From the NCBI GenBank assembly GCA_023391815.1, contig JAEWAF010000086.1, forward strand, positions 1 through 64,000: DNA of 64,000 nucleotides, written 5' to 3'. Source of the DNA: Pseudomonadota bacterium (GTDB lineage: Bacteria > Pseudomonadota > Gammaproteobacteria > Steroidobacterales > Steroidobacteraceae). The notes beneath the pieces were generated by a model, which saw nothing but the letters and a program-made list of their open reading frames with translations, was not told where the DNA came from and made no database searches. This document shows, in pieces, positions 25,377-34,291 of this stretch (its first letter is position 1; each line of letters starts with the position of its first letter). Made by a program: the position numbers and the translations under genes.

Positions 25377-26483
25377 CTACATCGGAACGGTGCGCACGTT
25401 CGAGGCTGGCTCGCTCAACCGTCGGATGATCAATAAACCGTCATCGCGCTTGCGCACGCTAACGGGAAATGAAAGTTCCAAGGCCGCCAGCCACTCGTCG
25501 ATGGAATCGACCAGGATGGTGCCGGTGAAGCTCAGGGATTCCAGGTCGTCGCCCGCCACGATCACGCGCCCCCCGGAATAACGATTGACGTTGGCGATGA
25601 CCACGGACAGCGGCTCGTTCACGTATTCGAGTCGCCCTTCGCGCCATGCGATCATTCCGGCCGCATCTACCTGCGACAACAGCAATGTTTCTTTACGTCC
25701 GGGGCGGTGACCGCGCGCATCGGAACCCTTGTCCCAGATCAGCTGGTAACCCGCCGCGACCCGAATCGGCGTACTTTGATTCCTCGCTGTGGGCTGCTTC
25801 GAATGGTCTGCATCGCGCGCAGCCGAATCGGTGATGATCTCGACCACCCCCTCGGTCACCGTGACCGCCACTCGTCCATCGTTCTTGCGCACATCGAAGG
25901 CCGTGCCGACCGCCTGGATCTGCAAATCTCCGGTGTCCACGGCGAACGGACGGGTCTTGTCCTTGGCTACGTTGAAGAAAGCCTGGCCTTGGGTGAGCTT
26001 CAGATGTCGTGCCTCCGGCGCATATTCCAGCACCAGACTCGACTGCGCGCCCAGCGCGACCCTCGAACCATCGGGCAACACGGCCTCCTGGTTCTGCGCC
26101 ATGCGAGTCGCCAACGCATCAGCGGGAGATAATTTTACTGGTGCTGGCATCAACGCGAACGTTGCCAGCGCCCAGGCGCTCACAACGCCAACGAGCAGGG
26201 GAGCGCTCCAGGCCAATCCCTTCCGCACTCCCACGCTCGTTGGCCGCCGGGCGGTCATCTCGAGTAGCAACTCCGGCGCCTGCAATTGGCCCAGACTGTC
26301 CCAAAGCCCCTGAATCTCCTCGAATGCGCGAGCGTTGTCGGCGTCGTTTTCGTACCAACGCATCCAGGCCGCGAGTTCCTCATCGCGGAGCGCTTCGCCA
26401 TCCGACAGTCGCACCCACCATTCGACACTTTCACGCATGCGCAGGGATTCACGTTCCGAACGATGTGAGGATGGCGTCTTCAT
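25377..26483 (-). CDS. FecR-type anti-sigma/sigma-regulator
   Basis: A 368-aa FecR family protein. The cytosolic N terminus has the family's WWVRLSDGE and WMRWYENDADNARAFEEIQGLW pattern, one membrane helix (near SAPLLVGVVSAWALATFAL), and the periplasmic FecR core (LPDGSRVALGAQSSLVLEY, VGTAFDVRKNDGRVAVTVTEG). It relays a signal from the STN domain of the TonB receptor to the sigma factor. The ATG at 26483 overlaps the sigma stop (ATGA) and is preferred over 26540. Confidence 0.92.
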   Translation of the reverse strand: MKTPSSHRSERESLRMRESVEWWVRLSDGEALRDEELAAWMRWYENDADNARAFEEIQGLWDSLGQLQAPELLLEMTARRPTSVGVRKGLAWSAPLLVGVVSAWALATFALMPAPVKLSPADALATRMAQNQEAVLPDGSRVALGAQSSLVLEYAPEARHLKLTQGQAFFNVAKDKTRPFAVDTGDLQIQAVGTAFDVRKNDGRVAVTVTEGVVEIITDSAARDADHSKQPTARNQSTPIRVAAGYQLIWDKGSDARGHRPGRKETLLLSQVDAAGMIAWREGRLEYVNEPLSVVIANVNRYSGGRVIVAGDDLESLSFTGTILVDSIDEWLAALELSFPVSVRKRDDGLLIIRRLSEPASNVRTVPM

Positions 26484-27082
26484 GGATGCACCATCGCGTC
26501 GGCTTCGGCAGCGGACAGACCGTTCAATCGCAGCTTGCAATAGAACATCGCCTGCACCAGGTAAGTTCGGGTTGTGCGTTCGGAGATGCCCAGTTCAGCG
26601 GCAATCTCACGCTGAGTCTTGTCGTGATATCGATGCAACACCAGCGCATCTCGACACTTCGGCGGCAGCTCGGCGAGAGCGATGTTGAGCAACGCCAGCT
26701 CCTCGGTGGCAATGGCTTCGCGCTCCGGGCCAAGCGTGTCTTCGAGATCGTCGAATAGCTCCACCGGGCTGTCGTGCACCGGATGTTTGGCGCGTTCGCG
26801 CAATCGATCGATGGCCAGGTTCATGGCCACCTTGAACAAGTAGGAACGCAAAAAGCTGACCGCACCGGTGCGGTCCAGCTGCAACAGGCGGACGTAGGCC
26901 TCCTGTGCGATTTCCTTCGCCTCCTGCTCAGAGCCGAGGCGCGCGCGCAGGAACCGCAGCAGCAATTGGTTGTGCTGCTGGAACAGCGACGCGACGTCGC
27001 GTGAACGGTCATGCGAGTCGTCTCCGAGGCCGTGAGCAGCGCTGGATGTGAGGCCGGCCTTCCGAGGGTCTGATTTCCGCAT
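26480..27082 (-). CDS. FecI-type ECF sigma factor
   Basis: A 200-aa ECF sigma factor. Region 2 is visible in FQQHNQLLLRFLRARLGSEQ and FLRSYLFKVAMNLAIDRLRER, and region 4 in LPPKCRDALVLHRYHDKTQREIAAELGIS. It is the first gene of a two-gene operon with FecR and is divergent from the TonB receptor gene, the standard layout of transmembrane signalling systems that activate uptake genes once substrate binds outside. Confidence 0.93.
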   Translation of the reverse strand: MRKSDPRKAGLTSSAAHGLGDDSHDRSRDVASLFQQHNQLLLRFLRARLGSEQEAKEIAQEAYVRLLQLDRTGAVSFLRSYLFKVAMNLAIDRLRERAKHPVHDSPVELFDDLEDTLGPEREAIATEELALLNIALAELPPKCRDALVLHRYHDKTQREIAAELGISERTTRTYLVQAMFYCKLRLNGLSAAEADAMVHP

Positions 27083-27209
27083 GTTCGACTCTGATCCAAG
27101 AAACGCCTAGACGCTCATCGCGAGCAAACCGGCAATTCACGAAGCACTTGAGCGTTGTGCCACGTCTTGCATTTAACCCGGTTCACGATCGCACGCGCCC
27201 GGCAGGCCA

Positions 27210-27248
27210 CATGCTGAATCGGCATCGCCCCTCGATGAATTCAGCATG
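27210..27248. promoter_or_regulatory. Inverted repeat in divergent sigma/TonB receptor region
   Basis: CATGCTGAAT at 27210-27219 and ATTCAGCATG at 27239-27248 are perfect 10-bp inverted arms; an inner CATCG/CGATG pair extends the possible hairpin. It lies midway in the 261-base region between the sigma start and the receptor start. It may be an operator or a 5' leader structure. The binding factor is unknown. Confidence 0.6.
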
Positions 27249-27343
27249 GGTCGCGCGCACGCCAGGCTTGCCGGTTTGGTTCGCTTGAACGTCTTGGCGC
27301 TGCTTTCACATCAACGATCGTAAGGACGGAAGGGGATTTCAGC

Positions 27344-30300
27344 GTGACGCGCGCCAACTCAACTCGCTCTGCATCGCTCCGATATTTGGTTCATGTGCTT
27401 GCGAACGGTGCCCGCGGCGTGGCTGTGCTCGCCGCGGCAAGCAGCGTCCAGGCCACCGAACTGGCGGCGGAACAGAAATCGTTCGACATCCCGGCGCAAC
27501 CGATCGCGATGGCGCTGATGCAGTTCTCTCGTCAGGCGGATGTGCAGGTGCTCGCTGATGCCGGCAAGCTCGGCGATGCGCGCTCGCCATCGCTGAGCGG
27601 CCGCTTCAACCCGGAGCAAGCCATTTCCATCTTGCTGTCCCAAAGCGGGCTGATTTATGAAGTGACGGCGAGCAACACCATTGTCGTCAGCAGTCAAGCC
27701 ATTGGCGCGCACAATCGCAGTCAGCGTATTCGCTGGACCGGCGACGCTGGACCGATGATGCTGGCGCAAGCCCCACAGACCCCACCGAGTTCATCCGCGA
27801 CTAGGACAACGCCTGCGCCAACCGATAGAGCGCCTGCCGCCACCAATGAGGATCTCGCGCCGCTGGAAGAAGTCGCCGTCACTGCGAGTCGCATTCAGCG
27901 CAGCGGCTTCAATGCGCCGACGCCGACGACCATCGTGGGTGTCGAAGAATTGGAAGCGCGTTTGGCAGTCAACGTCAGCAATGTGCTTTATGAAATGCCG
28001 GCAGTGCGCTCGGCGGCGTCGGCGACCGTGGCGACCCAGAATCAGGGTGGCAACTTCATCAGCCTGCGCGGTCTCGGTGCGACTCGCACCCTGACGCTCG
28101 TCGACGGGCGCCGTTTCGTACCGACGACGAACACAGGAATCGTCGACATCAATGCAGTGCCCTCGGCGCTGGTCGAGCGCATCGAAGTCGTCACCGGCGG
28201 CGCGTCGGCCGCCTGGGGTTCGGACGCGGTGTCTGGCGTGGTGAACCTGGTGTTGAAGAAAGAACTCGATGGCTTTCAGGGCAGCGTCCAGTACGGTCTT
28301 TCCGAGCATGGCGATAACCGCGAGCGAACCAGCACGCTGGCGTGGGGCAGCGAATATGCCGGGGGGCGTGGTCAGTTCATGATCGCCGGCGAATACAGCG
28401 AGCTCGACCAGGTCGCTCATCAATACAGCCGCGACTGGGGCAGGTCGCGTTGGGGCTGGGTACCGGGCACGGTCGATGGCCAGCCGGTCGCGCGTGTGGC
28501 GAGCCGTGGTGTCACCGCGTCGGGCATCACCGATGGAGGCGTGATCGTCGCTCCGGTGGGTTCGCCGCTGCGTGGATATCAGTTTGGCGCCGGTGGTCGT
28601 GCCATGCCTTTCAACTACGGTACCAACGTCGGCCCGAACTTGATGGTCGGCGGCGATGGCGGCATCGATGGCGATAACTATCCGCTCGCCACGCCGCTGG
28701 AACGAAAGAACATCTTCGCGCGCACGTTGTTTGATGTCGCCGACAACCTCACCGCATTCGCCGAACTGTCGTACGCCGAATCATACAGCCTCGGTCAGAC
28801 CATGCCGGACTACACGCCGAACGGCGAGCCCGTCATCACCATCCAACGCGACAACGCGTATCTCGACCCGATGATTCGCGGCGTGATGCAAGCCAATGAC
28901 ATCTCCTCCTTCAGCATGGGTCGACGCTGGCGCGAATTCAACGATCCGTACCTGACCGTGAGCGGCAGTAACAAGGTGAAACGCGGCGCCCTCGGCCTGG
29001 AAGGGACATTCAGCGAGGGTTGGGGCTGGGATGCGCACGTTGCCTCCGGCGAGACCACCTACGCGGCTCGTTCGTATCGACAGATGATCAACTCCAACCT
29101 GCGCGCCGCCATCGACACTGTCATCGGTCCGAACGGCACGCCGATCTGCCGCGTCGATTCACTGCTGGGCAGCGATCGCTCGATCGTCGAAGCAGCGAAT
29201 TATCAGGGCCGCGGTGCTGCGCCAGGCTGCGTGCCGCTCAATCCGTTCGGGTCCGGCTCGGTCTCCGATGCAGCTGCTGCCTACGTGTTGGGCACCATGC
29301 AAACAGATACCACGGTGAAACAGGACGCCGCCGGTGCTTCCGTGCACGGTGAACCGTTCTCGACCTGGGCGGGTGAAGTGTCGATCACGGTCGGTCTCGA
29401 CTATCGACGCGAACAAGCGTCGCAAGAATCCGATCCGATCTCACGATACAGCACCCCGGCGTTTCCGAACGGCGGCTGGAAGTTCGGCAATCCCAAGCAG
29501 TATACCGGCCGCTACAACGTGAAGGAATATTTCGCCGAGGCCGTGATCCCGTTGCTAAGGAACGTTTCTTTCGCGCGATCGTTCGAGTTGAACGCCGCCG
29601 CGCGCAACACGGACTACAGCACCAGCGGCAAAGTCACATCCTGGAAGGGCGGATTGACCTATACGCCGTTCGCCGGCCTGCTGCTGAGAGGCACGCGATC
29701 GAGAGATATTCGTGTCGCCAACATTCAGGAGCTGTTCTCCACCAGCATCCCATTCGTCGGCACCATCACCGACTACGGACTGCCCGGCAATCCCACGCGA
29801 TTCACGGCGACGAGCACGTTGGGCAATCCCGAGCTCAAGCCGGAAGAGGGCGACACCACGACTTTCGGCATCACCTGGCAACCGCCGCAGGTCGCCGGGC
29901 TGCATGCGTCGGTGGACCTCTACAAAATCGATCTGCGGGACGCGATCAGCTCGCTTGGCGGCCAGAACATCGTCAATTTGTGTTACGGAGCGCAGGGCGC
30001 GCCGCTCACGCCCAGTCTGTGTGGATTGATTGAACGCGACCCGGGCAGCGGCCTGATTACCAACATCAGCAACCGCACGCTCAACATCGCCGCGCAGGAA
30101 ACCAAGGGCATGGACATCGAGTTGGGTTATCGCTTCGCGATGCCCGGCTTGTTCGCCTCGGAAGCCGGCACGTTGTCTTTGCGATTGTTGGGCACGCACG
30201 TCGATGAGCTCGTCATCAACAACGGCCTCAACAGCGTCGACCGCGCCGGTGAAATGATTCCGGACTGGCGCTGGACCGGAAGCGCGACGTACTTCAACGG

Positions 30301-30607
30301 TCCGTGGACGGTATTCCTGCAAGGCGTGTACACGGCGGAGACGAACATCGACAACACGTTTACCTCGGCACAGATCGCCGATAACACCGTCGACTCGCAG
30401 TTGGTCCTGAACATGTCCCTGCAACGGACTCTGTTCGACGACCAGCGGCGCGGGCGCCTGCAGCTGTTCGGCACGATCAGCAATCTGCTCGATGAAGACC
30501 CGCCGATCACGATGAGCAACGTCGCGTACTCGTGGTCGGCGCCACTTGGGGCCGGCTACGACAAGATCGGGCGCGCCTACAGCATCGGCATCAGGCTTTC
30601 TTACTGA
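27344..30607 (+). CDS. TonB-dependent signalling receptor with STN domain
   Basis: A 1087-aa outer-membrane receptor. After the signal peptide, residues about 45-115 form the secretin/TonB short N-terminal (STN) domain (KSFDIPAQPIAMALMQFSRQ) that signals to FecR. A Pro/Thr linker and TonB-box-like EEVAVTASRI lead to the plug (SGFNAPTPTTIVGVEELEARL) and the barrel ending in SIGIRLSY with a C-terminal aromatic. The start GTG has AAGGGGA eight bases upstream. The substrate is not fixed by sequence; the adjacent peptidase and amidohydrolase genes suggest peptide-like material rather than only iron. Confidence 0.93.
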   Translation: MTRANSTRSASLRYLVHVLANGARGVAVLAAASSVQATELAAEQKSFDIPAQPIAMALMQFSRQADVQVLADAGKLGDARSPSLSGRFNPEQAISILLSQSGLIYEVTASNTIVVSSQAIGAHNRSQRIRWTGDAGPMMLAQAPQTPPSSSATRTTPAPTDRAPAATNEDLAPLEEVAVTASRIQRSGFNAPTPTTIVGVEELEARLAVNVSNVLYEMPAVRSAASATVATQNQGGNFISLRGLGATRTLTLVDGRRFVPTTNTGIVDINAVPSALVERIEVVTGGASAAWGSDAVSGVVNLVLKKELDGFQGSVQYGLSEHGDNRERTSTLAWGSEYAGGRGQFMIAGEYSELDQVAHQYSRDWGRSRWGWVPGTVDGQPVARVASRGVTASGITDGGVIVAPVGSPLRGYQFGAGGRAMPFNYGTNVGPNLMVGGDGGIDGDNYPLATPLERKNIFARTLFDVADNLTAFAELSYAESYSLGQTMPDYTPNGEPVITIQRDNAYLDPMIRGVMQANDISSFSMGRRWREFNDPYLTVSGSNKVKRGALGLEGTFSEGWGWDAHVASGETTYAARSYRQMINSNLRAAIDTVIGPNGTPICRVDSLLGSDRSIVEAANYQGRGAAPGCVPLNPFGSGSVSDAAAAYVLGTMQTDTTVKQDAAGASVHGEPFSTWAGEVSITVGLDYRREQASQESDPISRYSTPAFPNGGWKFGNPKQYTGRYNVKEYFAEAVIPLLRNVSFARSFELNAAARNTDYSTSGKVTSWKGGLTYTPFAGLLLRGTRSRDIRVANIQELFSTSIPFVGTITDYGLPGNPTRFTATSTLGNPELKPEEGDTTTFGITWQPPQVAGLHASVDLYKIDLRDAISSLGGQNIVNLCYGAQGAPLTPSLCGLIERDPGSGLITNISNRTLNIAAQETKGMDIELGYRFAMPGLFASEAGTLSLRLLGTHVDELVINNGLNSVDRAGEMIPDWRWTGSATYFNGPWTVFLQGVYTAETNIDNTFTSAQIADNTVDSQLVLNMSLQRTLFDDQRRGRLQLFGTISNLLDEDPPITMSNVAYSWSAPLGAGYDKIGRAYSIGIRLSY

Positions 30608-30621
30608 CTCGTGCTACGCAA

Positions 30622-30810
30622 TTAATCAGGGCAAGGGGTCCGCGCACGGCGTCGCATTGGAGGATCGATCGAGCTCTCGATCATCGCCGCCGGCTGCGGA
30701 GCCAGCGCGCCACAACACGGACACTTCACCGGAAGCTTCTTTTTCTTTCTGGTGGGTGTGGCCGGATCGAGAAACAGCTCGAGCCGACTGATTTTGATGC
30801 GCACCGTCAT
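30622..30810 (-). CDS. Possible small CxxC-type protein, 62 aa
   Basis: A short basic frame with TRKKKKLPVKCPCCGALAP, a plausible single zinc knuckle, converging on the receptor stop. The ribosome site is weak (AGGT nine bases upstream) and another frame overlaps, so this is tentative. It may be noise in the interval between the receptor and the kinase gene. Confidence 0.3.
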   Translation of the reverse strand: MTVRIKISRLELFLDPATPTRKKKKLPVKCPCCGALAPQPAAMIESSIDPPMRRRARTPCPD

Positions 30811-30956
30811 AAGCGACCTGATCCTTGTTGTTATCGGACATGGCGGACAGGATGCACACACCAGGCGATCAGGCTGGTGCGATGCATGAGTGAATTCGCC
30901 CTCAGCAGTGTGTAAGGTAGCACACAAGAGGCGCATAATCAGTATTATGGTAAATT

Positions 30957-30978
30957 AAAAATAGGGCCTCTGTGAGGC
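30957..30978 (-). terminator. Probable intrinsic terminator of the kinase gene
   Basis: On the minus strand GCCTC-ACA-GAGGC (30966-30978) is followed by CCTATTTTT, and a second GGCCTC/GAGGCC stem lies just before it. Together they sit 36 bases after the kinase stop and resemble an intrinsic terminator with a tandem stem. Confidence 0.65.
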
Positions 30979-31014
30979 GGCTTATTTGCCGGCCTCACGC
31001 CGAGGCCGCCGCCG

Positions 31015-32751
31015 CTAGTTCCTCTCCGTGACCGCAAGCATCACAACCACGACGATCGCCAGAATCGCCGACACCGCCTTCCAGAACATCACCGGGTTCC
31101 GCTCGAGCACCGGCGCTCGCGTACGGCGGAGATACGCCTCGTTCGGATGACTCAAGTCATAAACGAACTCGGACAGCTCCTGATAACGCTTGTCCGGATC
31201 GGGATGCGTGGCCTTGCTGAGTGTCTCATCGAGCCAGGCCGGAATGGCGTGGTCATCGTCCAGCAGCGATCGATACGTCAATCGGCGTTGTGCCGCTCGG
31301 GTACTGGCCTTGGCGACCTCGGTGCCGAACGGCAGGCGGCCTGACAGCATTTGATATGCAATGACGCCGAGTGAGAACAAATCCGAGCGTGACGTACCTG
31401 CATCGCCGAGGAAATATTCAGGCGCGGTGTATTGCGCGGTTCCCGCAGGAAAGGTCTGGACCGATGCGGCGTTCTCGACAATTCCGGCGACGCGAGTGGA
31501 TCCGAAATCCATGATCTTCACGGTGCCCGTGGCGTCGATCATGATGTTTTCCGGCCGAAGGTCCTGATGCAGCATCTCCAAGCGATGGAACGCGAGCAGT
31601 CCTTTGGCGATCTGCTCGACGATGCCGCGGACGGTGCTGAGGCTCGGCTTGGGATTGTCGATCATCCATTGCGTCAACGTCTGCCCGTCGATGAACTCAG
31701 TGACGGTGTATAGATAGCCTCGCTTGCGCGTCGGCGCACAGGCGCGCACGACATGCGGGCTGTCGATGCGGCGTGCGATCCACTCCTCGAGCAGGAATCG
31801 TTCCAGATAACTCGGATCGCCGCGCAAATCGACGGAGGGCGTCTTGATGACGACGGGAGGCGCTTTCGGATCGGACTCGTCGACGGCAAGGTACACATGG
31901 CTGCGGCTGCTGATCCGGATCTCACGGACGATCCGATAGCCATCGAACACCATCCTCGGCGCAAGCTCAGGCGGCAGAGGCAGGTCGTCCAGTTGGCGTT
32001 GAACTTCCATGGCTTCCGCCTGGGGCACCTCATCGATGCGCACCAACTGAACGGTCAGGTTGTCATCGCTCCCCTGCTCCAACGCCTCGACGACGATGGC
32101 CCTCGCAACCGCATCCAGATCTTCGCAACGCTCCGATAACACATCGATGAGGAACTTCGCGGTGACGTGCTCGTGGATGCCATCGGTCGCGAGAATAAAG
32201 ACATCTCCCTGCGCCACCCCCGCCGCGCGGTAGTCGATTTCCAGCTGCGGATTGATTCCCAGCGCTCGTCCGAGATAGCTCTGCTCGCGTGACACCCACA
32301 GCCGATGATCTTCGGTGAGCTGTTCGAGCGATCGGTCCCGCAATCGATAGATTCTGGAGTCGCCGACGTGAAAGAGATGCGCCGTGTTGGATTTGATCAC
32401 CAGAGCGCTCAACGTACACACGTAGCCTCGGTCCTGATCATATCGATACTGGCTCTGACGCGTTTGCGCGTAGAGCCAGGAATTGATGGCCATCAGAACT
32501 CGTTGCGCGCTCTGTCGGACCGACCAGGCTGGTGACGTACAGTAGTAATCCTCCAGGAAACCTTTCACGGCGGCTTCGCTCGCGACCTGACTGACGTTGC
32601 TGCTGCTCACGCCGTCGGCCAATGCGACGGCGATGCCCTTAGCGGTCAGTTGCGGCTCGTCCGGAATGCACGCGCCGTGAAAGTCCTGGTTGATCTCCTT
32701 GGGCCCGCGATCGGAATGCTGCCCCAACGAAATCTTCAGCCGAGGCAGCAT
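31015..32751 (-). CDS. PP2C phosphatase-Ser/Thr kinase fusion, membrane-tethered
   Basis: A 578-aa bifunctional signalling protein. The N-terminal ~240 residues are a PP2C-type phosphatase (SDRGPKEINQD, ALADGVSSS, VGDSRIYRL). A linker leads to a Hanks-type kinase (about 270-530) with catalytic HQDLRPENIM in place of the canonical HRD and the DFG triad in IMDFGSTR. One C-terminal helix (WKAVSAILAIVVVVMLAV) tethers it to the membrane. Ten bases after it lies the formate/nitrite channel on the same strand, a pairing seen near nitrogen-compound transporters in other proteobacteria. Confidence 0.88.
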   Translation of the reverse strand: MLPRLKISLGQHSDRGPKEINQDFHGACIPDEPQLTAKGIAVALADGVSSSNVSQVASEAAVKGFLEDYYCTSPAWSVRQSAQRVLMAINSWLYAQTRQSQYRYDQDRGYVCTLSALVIKSNTAHLFHVGDSRIYRLRDRSLEQLTEDHRLWVSREQSYLGRALGINPQLEIDYRAAGVAQGDVFILATDGIHEHVTAKFLIDVLSERCEDLDAVARAIVVEALEQGSDDNLTVQLVRIDEVPQAEAMEVQRQLDDLPLPPELAPRMVFDGYRIVREIRISSRSHVYLAVDESDPKAPPVVIKTPSVDLRGDPSYLERFLLEEWIARRIDSPHVVRACAPTRKRGYLYTVTEFIDGQTLTQWMIDNPKPSLSTVRGIVEQIAKGLLAFHRLEMLHQDLRPENIMIDATGTVKIMDFGSTRVAGIVENAASVQTFPAGTAQYTAPEYFLGDAGTSRSDLFSLGVIAYQMLSGRLPFGTEVAKASTRAAQRRLTYRSLLDDDHAIPAWLDETLSKATHPDPDKRYQELSEFVYDLSHPNEAYLRRTRAPVLERNPVMFWKAVSAILAIVVVVMLAVTERN

Positions 32752-32760
32752 CGGTCGCAG

Positions 32761-33585
32761 TTACGCGGCGCGCGGAAAAGCCTGCTTCTTCGGCGCGGTT
32801 TTCAGGTGCGTCGAATACAACGTGAGCCCGGTGAACGACAGGCCGCCGACCAGGTTGCCGACGACGGTCGGGATCTCGTTCCAGACGATGTAATCCATGA
32901 TCGAGAAATTCCCGCCCATGATCAGCGCCGAGGGGAACAGGAACATGTTCACGACGGAGTGCTCGAAGGTCATCGCGAAGAACACCATGATGGGCATCCA
33001 CATTGCGATGACCTTGCCGCTCACGGAGGTGGAAATCATCGCGCCCACGACACCGGTCGAGACCATCCAGTTACAGAGCACGCCTCGAATGAAGAGGGTC
33101 AGCATGCCGGCCGCGCCATGTTCTTTGTAGCCGAGGGTGCGCGCTTCACCGATTCCCGAGATGACCTTGCCGACGGCATTCGGCTCCTGCGAGAACCCAA
33201 ACGTGAAGACGATGGCCATCATCACGGCGACAGTCACGGCACCGGCGAGATTGCCCGTGAATACCAAGCCCCAATTCTTCAACACACCGCCGAGCGTCAC
33301 GCCGGGTCGCTTGTCGATCAACGCGAGCGGCGAAAGCACGAATACGCCCGTCAGCAAATCGAAGCCAAGCAGATAGAGCATGCAGAAGCCGACAGGAAAC
33401 AAAATCGCGCCGATGATCGGGTAACCGGTCTGCTGAGTGACTGCAACGGCGAATACCGCCGCCAGCGCGAGAATCGCGCCGGCCATGTACGCGCGGATCA
33501 AGGTATCCCGCGTGGACATGAAGACTTTCGATTCACCCGCATCGACCATCTTGGTCACGAATTCGGACGGTGCCAGATAAGACAT
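32761..33585 (-). CDS. Formate/nitrite transporter family channel
   Basis: A 274-aa FNT-family pentameric channel with six membrane helices. Family signatures are IIGAILFPVGFCMLYLLG and the second half FFAMTFEHSVVNMFLFPSAL. The frame is open to 33771, but the ATG at 33585 gives the typical length and N terminus MSYLAPSEF. Formate versus nitrite preference is not clear. Together with the fused kinase/phosphatase it suggests phosphorylation control of anion flux, which is inferred. Confidence 0.9.
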   Translation of the reverse strand: MSYLAPSEFVTKMVDAGESKVFMSTRDTLIRAYMAGAILALAAVFAVAVTQQTGYPIIGAILFPVGFCMLYLLGFDLLTGVFVLSPLALIDKRPGVTLGGVLKNWGLVFTGNLAGAVTVAVMMAIVFTFGFSQEPNAVGKVISGIGEARTLGYKEHGAAGMLTLFIRGVLCNWMVSTGVVGAMISTSVSGKVIAMWMPIMVFFAMTFEHSVVNMFLFPSALIMGGNFSIMDYIVWNEIPTVVGNLVGGLSFTGLTLYSTHLKTAPKKQAFPRAA

Positions 33586-33949
33586 GGTTGTTCTGATGCC
33601 TCTTGAAGATGCCGGACCCGCGCGGAATGGCCCGACGCGAGCAACGGAGTACAAAGGGAGTTTCGATGACGCGCAGTGGAACGCGCGAAATTCGGCGGGA
33701 AGGAAGAATCTCCCGCGACGGCCGCAGTGCCTTGCCGACCCGGCATTGGATCGACGATCCCAATGCAGCAAGAGCTATGCCAGAGGCTCGCGGGCGGATC
33801 CGCGGTGAGCCAACCCGCGTAGTTGGTGATATTTGGTGGGGCTCGGTTGTTTGCTAACGGCGTAGCGGATCCGAGAGTGCGCCGTTACGGTGCGTTACTA
33901 CGAACGTCTGCCCTGTTCGAGAGCTTCAAGGCTCTGGAAGAGCAAGTGT
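33586..33949. other. 364-base leader interval before the channel gene
   Basis: This stretch holds the GGCGGATCCGC palindromic area near 33794 and a possible 63-codon plus-strand frame from 33666 with a fair ribosome site but Arg-rich, low-complexity product. I do not accept the frame. The promoter of the channel operon is expected here. Confidence 0.45.
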
Positions 33950-34084
33950 TCAGAGAGGTGCGGTTACGTTCGACCGAGACTCGTGCTCGGCAGAAGGGGT
34001 GGCGAGATTCATCACGGCACCAGCAACGATGGCCGTGGCCGCGATCACTCGGAAGCCGGCACGAAGTGGATGTTTAGCGAACAT
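33950..34084 (-). CDS. Small membrane or exported protein, 44 aa
   Basis: A short ORF with an excellent ribosome site (GAGGTGA, five bases before ATG). The product has a basic N terminus (MFAKHPLRAGFR) then one hydrophobic stretch (VIAATAIVAGAVMNLA) and a hydrophilic tail, the pattern of a small single-pass or secreted peptide. It lies upstream of, and on the same strand as, the channel gene. Family unknown. Confidence 0.5.
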   Translation of the reverse strand: MFAKHPLRAGFRVIAATAIVAGAVMNLATPSAEHESRSNVTAPL

Positions 34085-34291
34085 AGTTCACCTCAACGGA
34101 TGCTTTGATGTTGAGTGTCAGAGTACTCAGCTCGCACCTCATGCTCCAATCGATTCTCTTGTCGGCAGTCATCGATGCCTTCTATCCGGGAGCACAGTGG
34201 CACGTCGAATCCTCCGATACAGATCGCGGATTAGCACGGGGATTTCGCCCGTCGTAAGATGAGTCACTCCCACGGCCAGAAGGATCCGCCG

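Noticed and set aside
25200..25436. A 78-codon plus-strand frame between the lipoprotein and fecR genes
   Set aside because: It runs through a strong hairpin and into the end of fecR on the other strand, with no family resemblance.
30626..30859. Alternative minus-strand frame starting MSDNNKDQ
   Set aside because: No ribosome site and an unstructured product; overlaps the slightly better CxxC frame.
33666..33857. A 63-codon Arg-rich plus-strand frame with a fair ribosome site
   Set aside because: Composition looks like GC-rich noise and no domain is visible; no support beyond the ribosome site.
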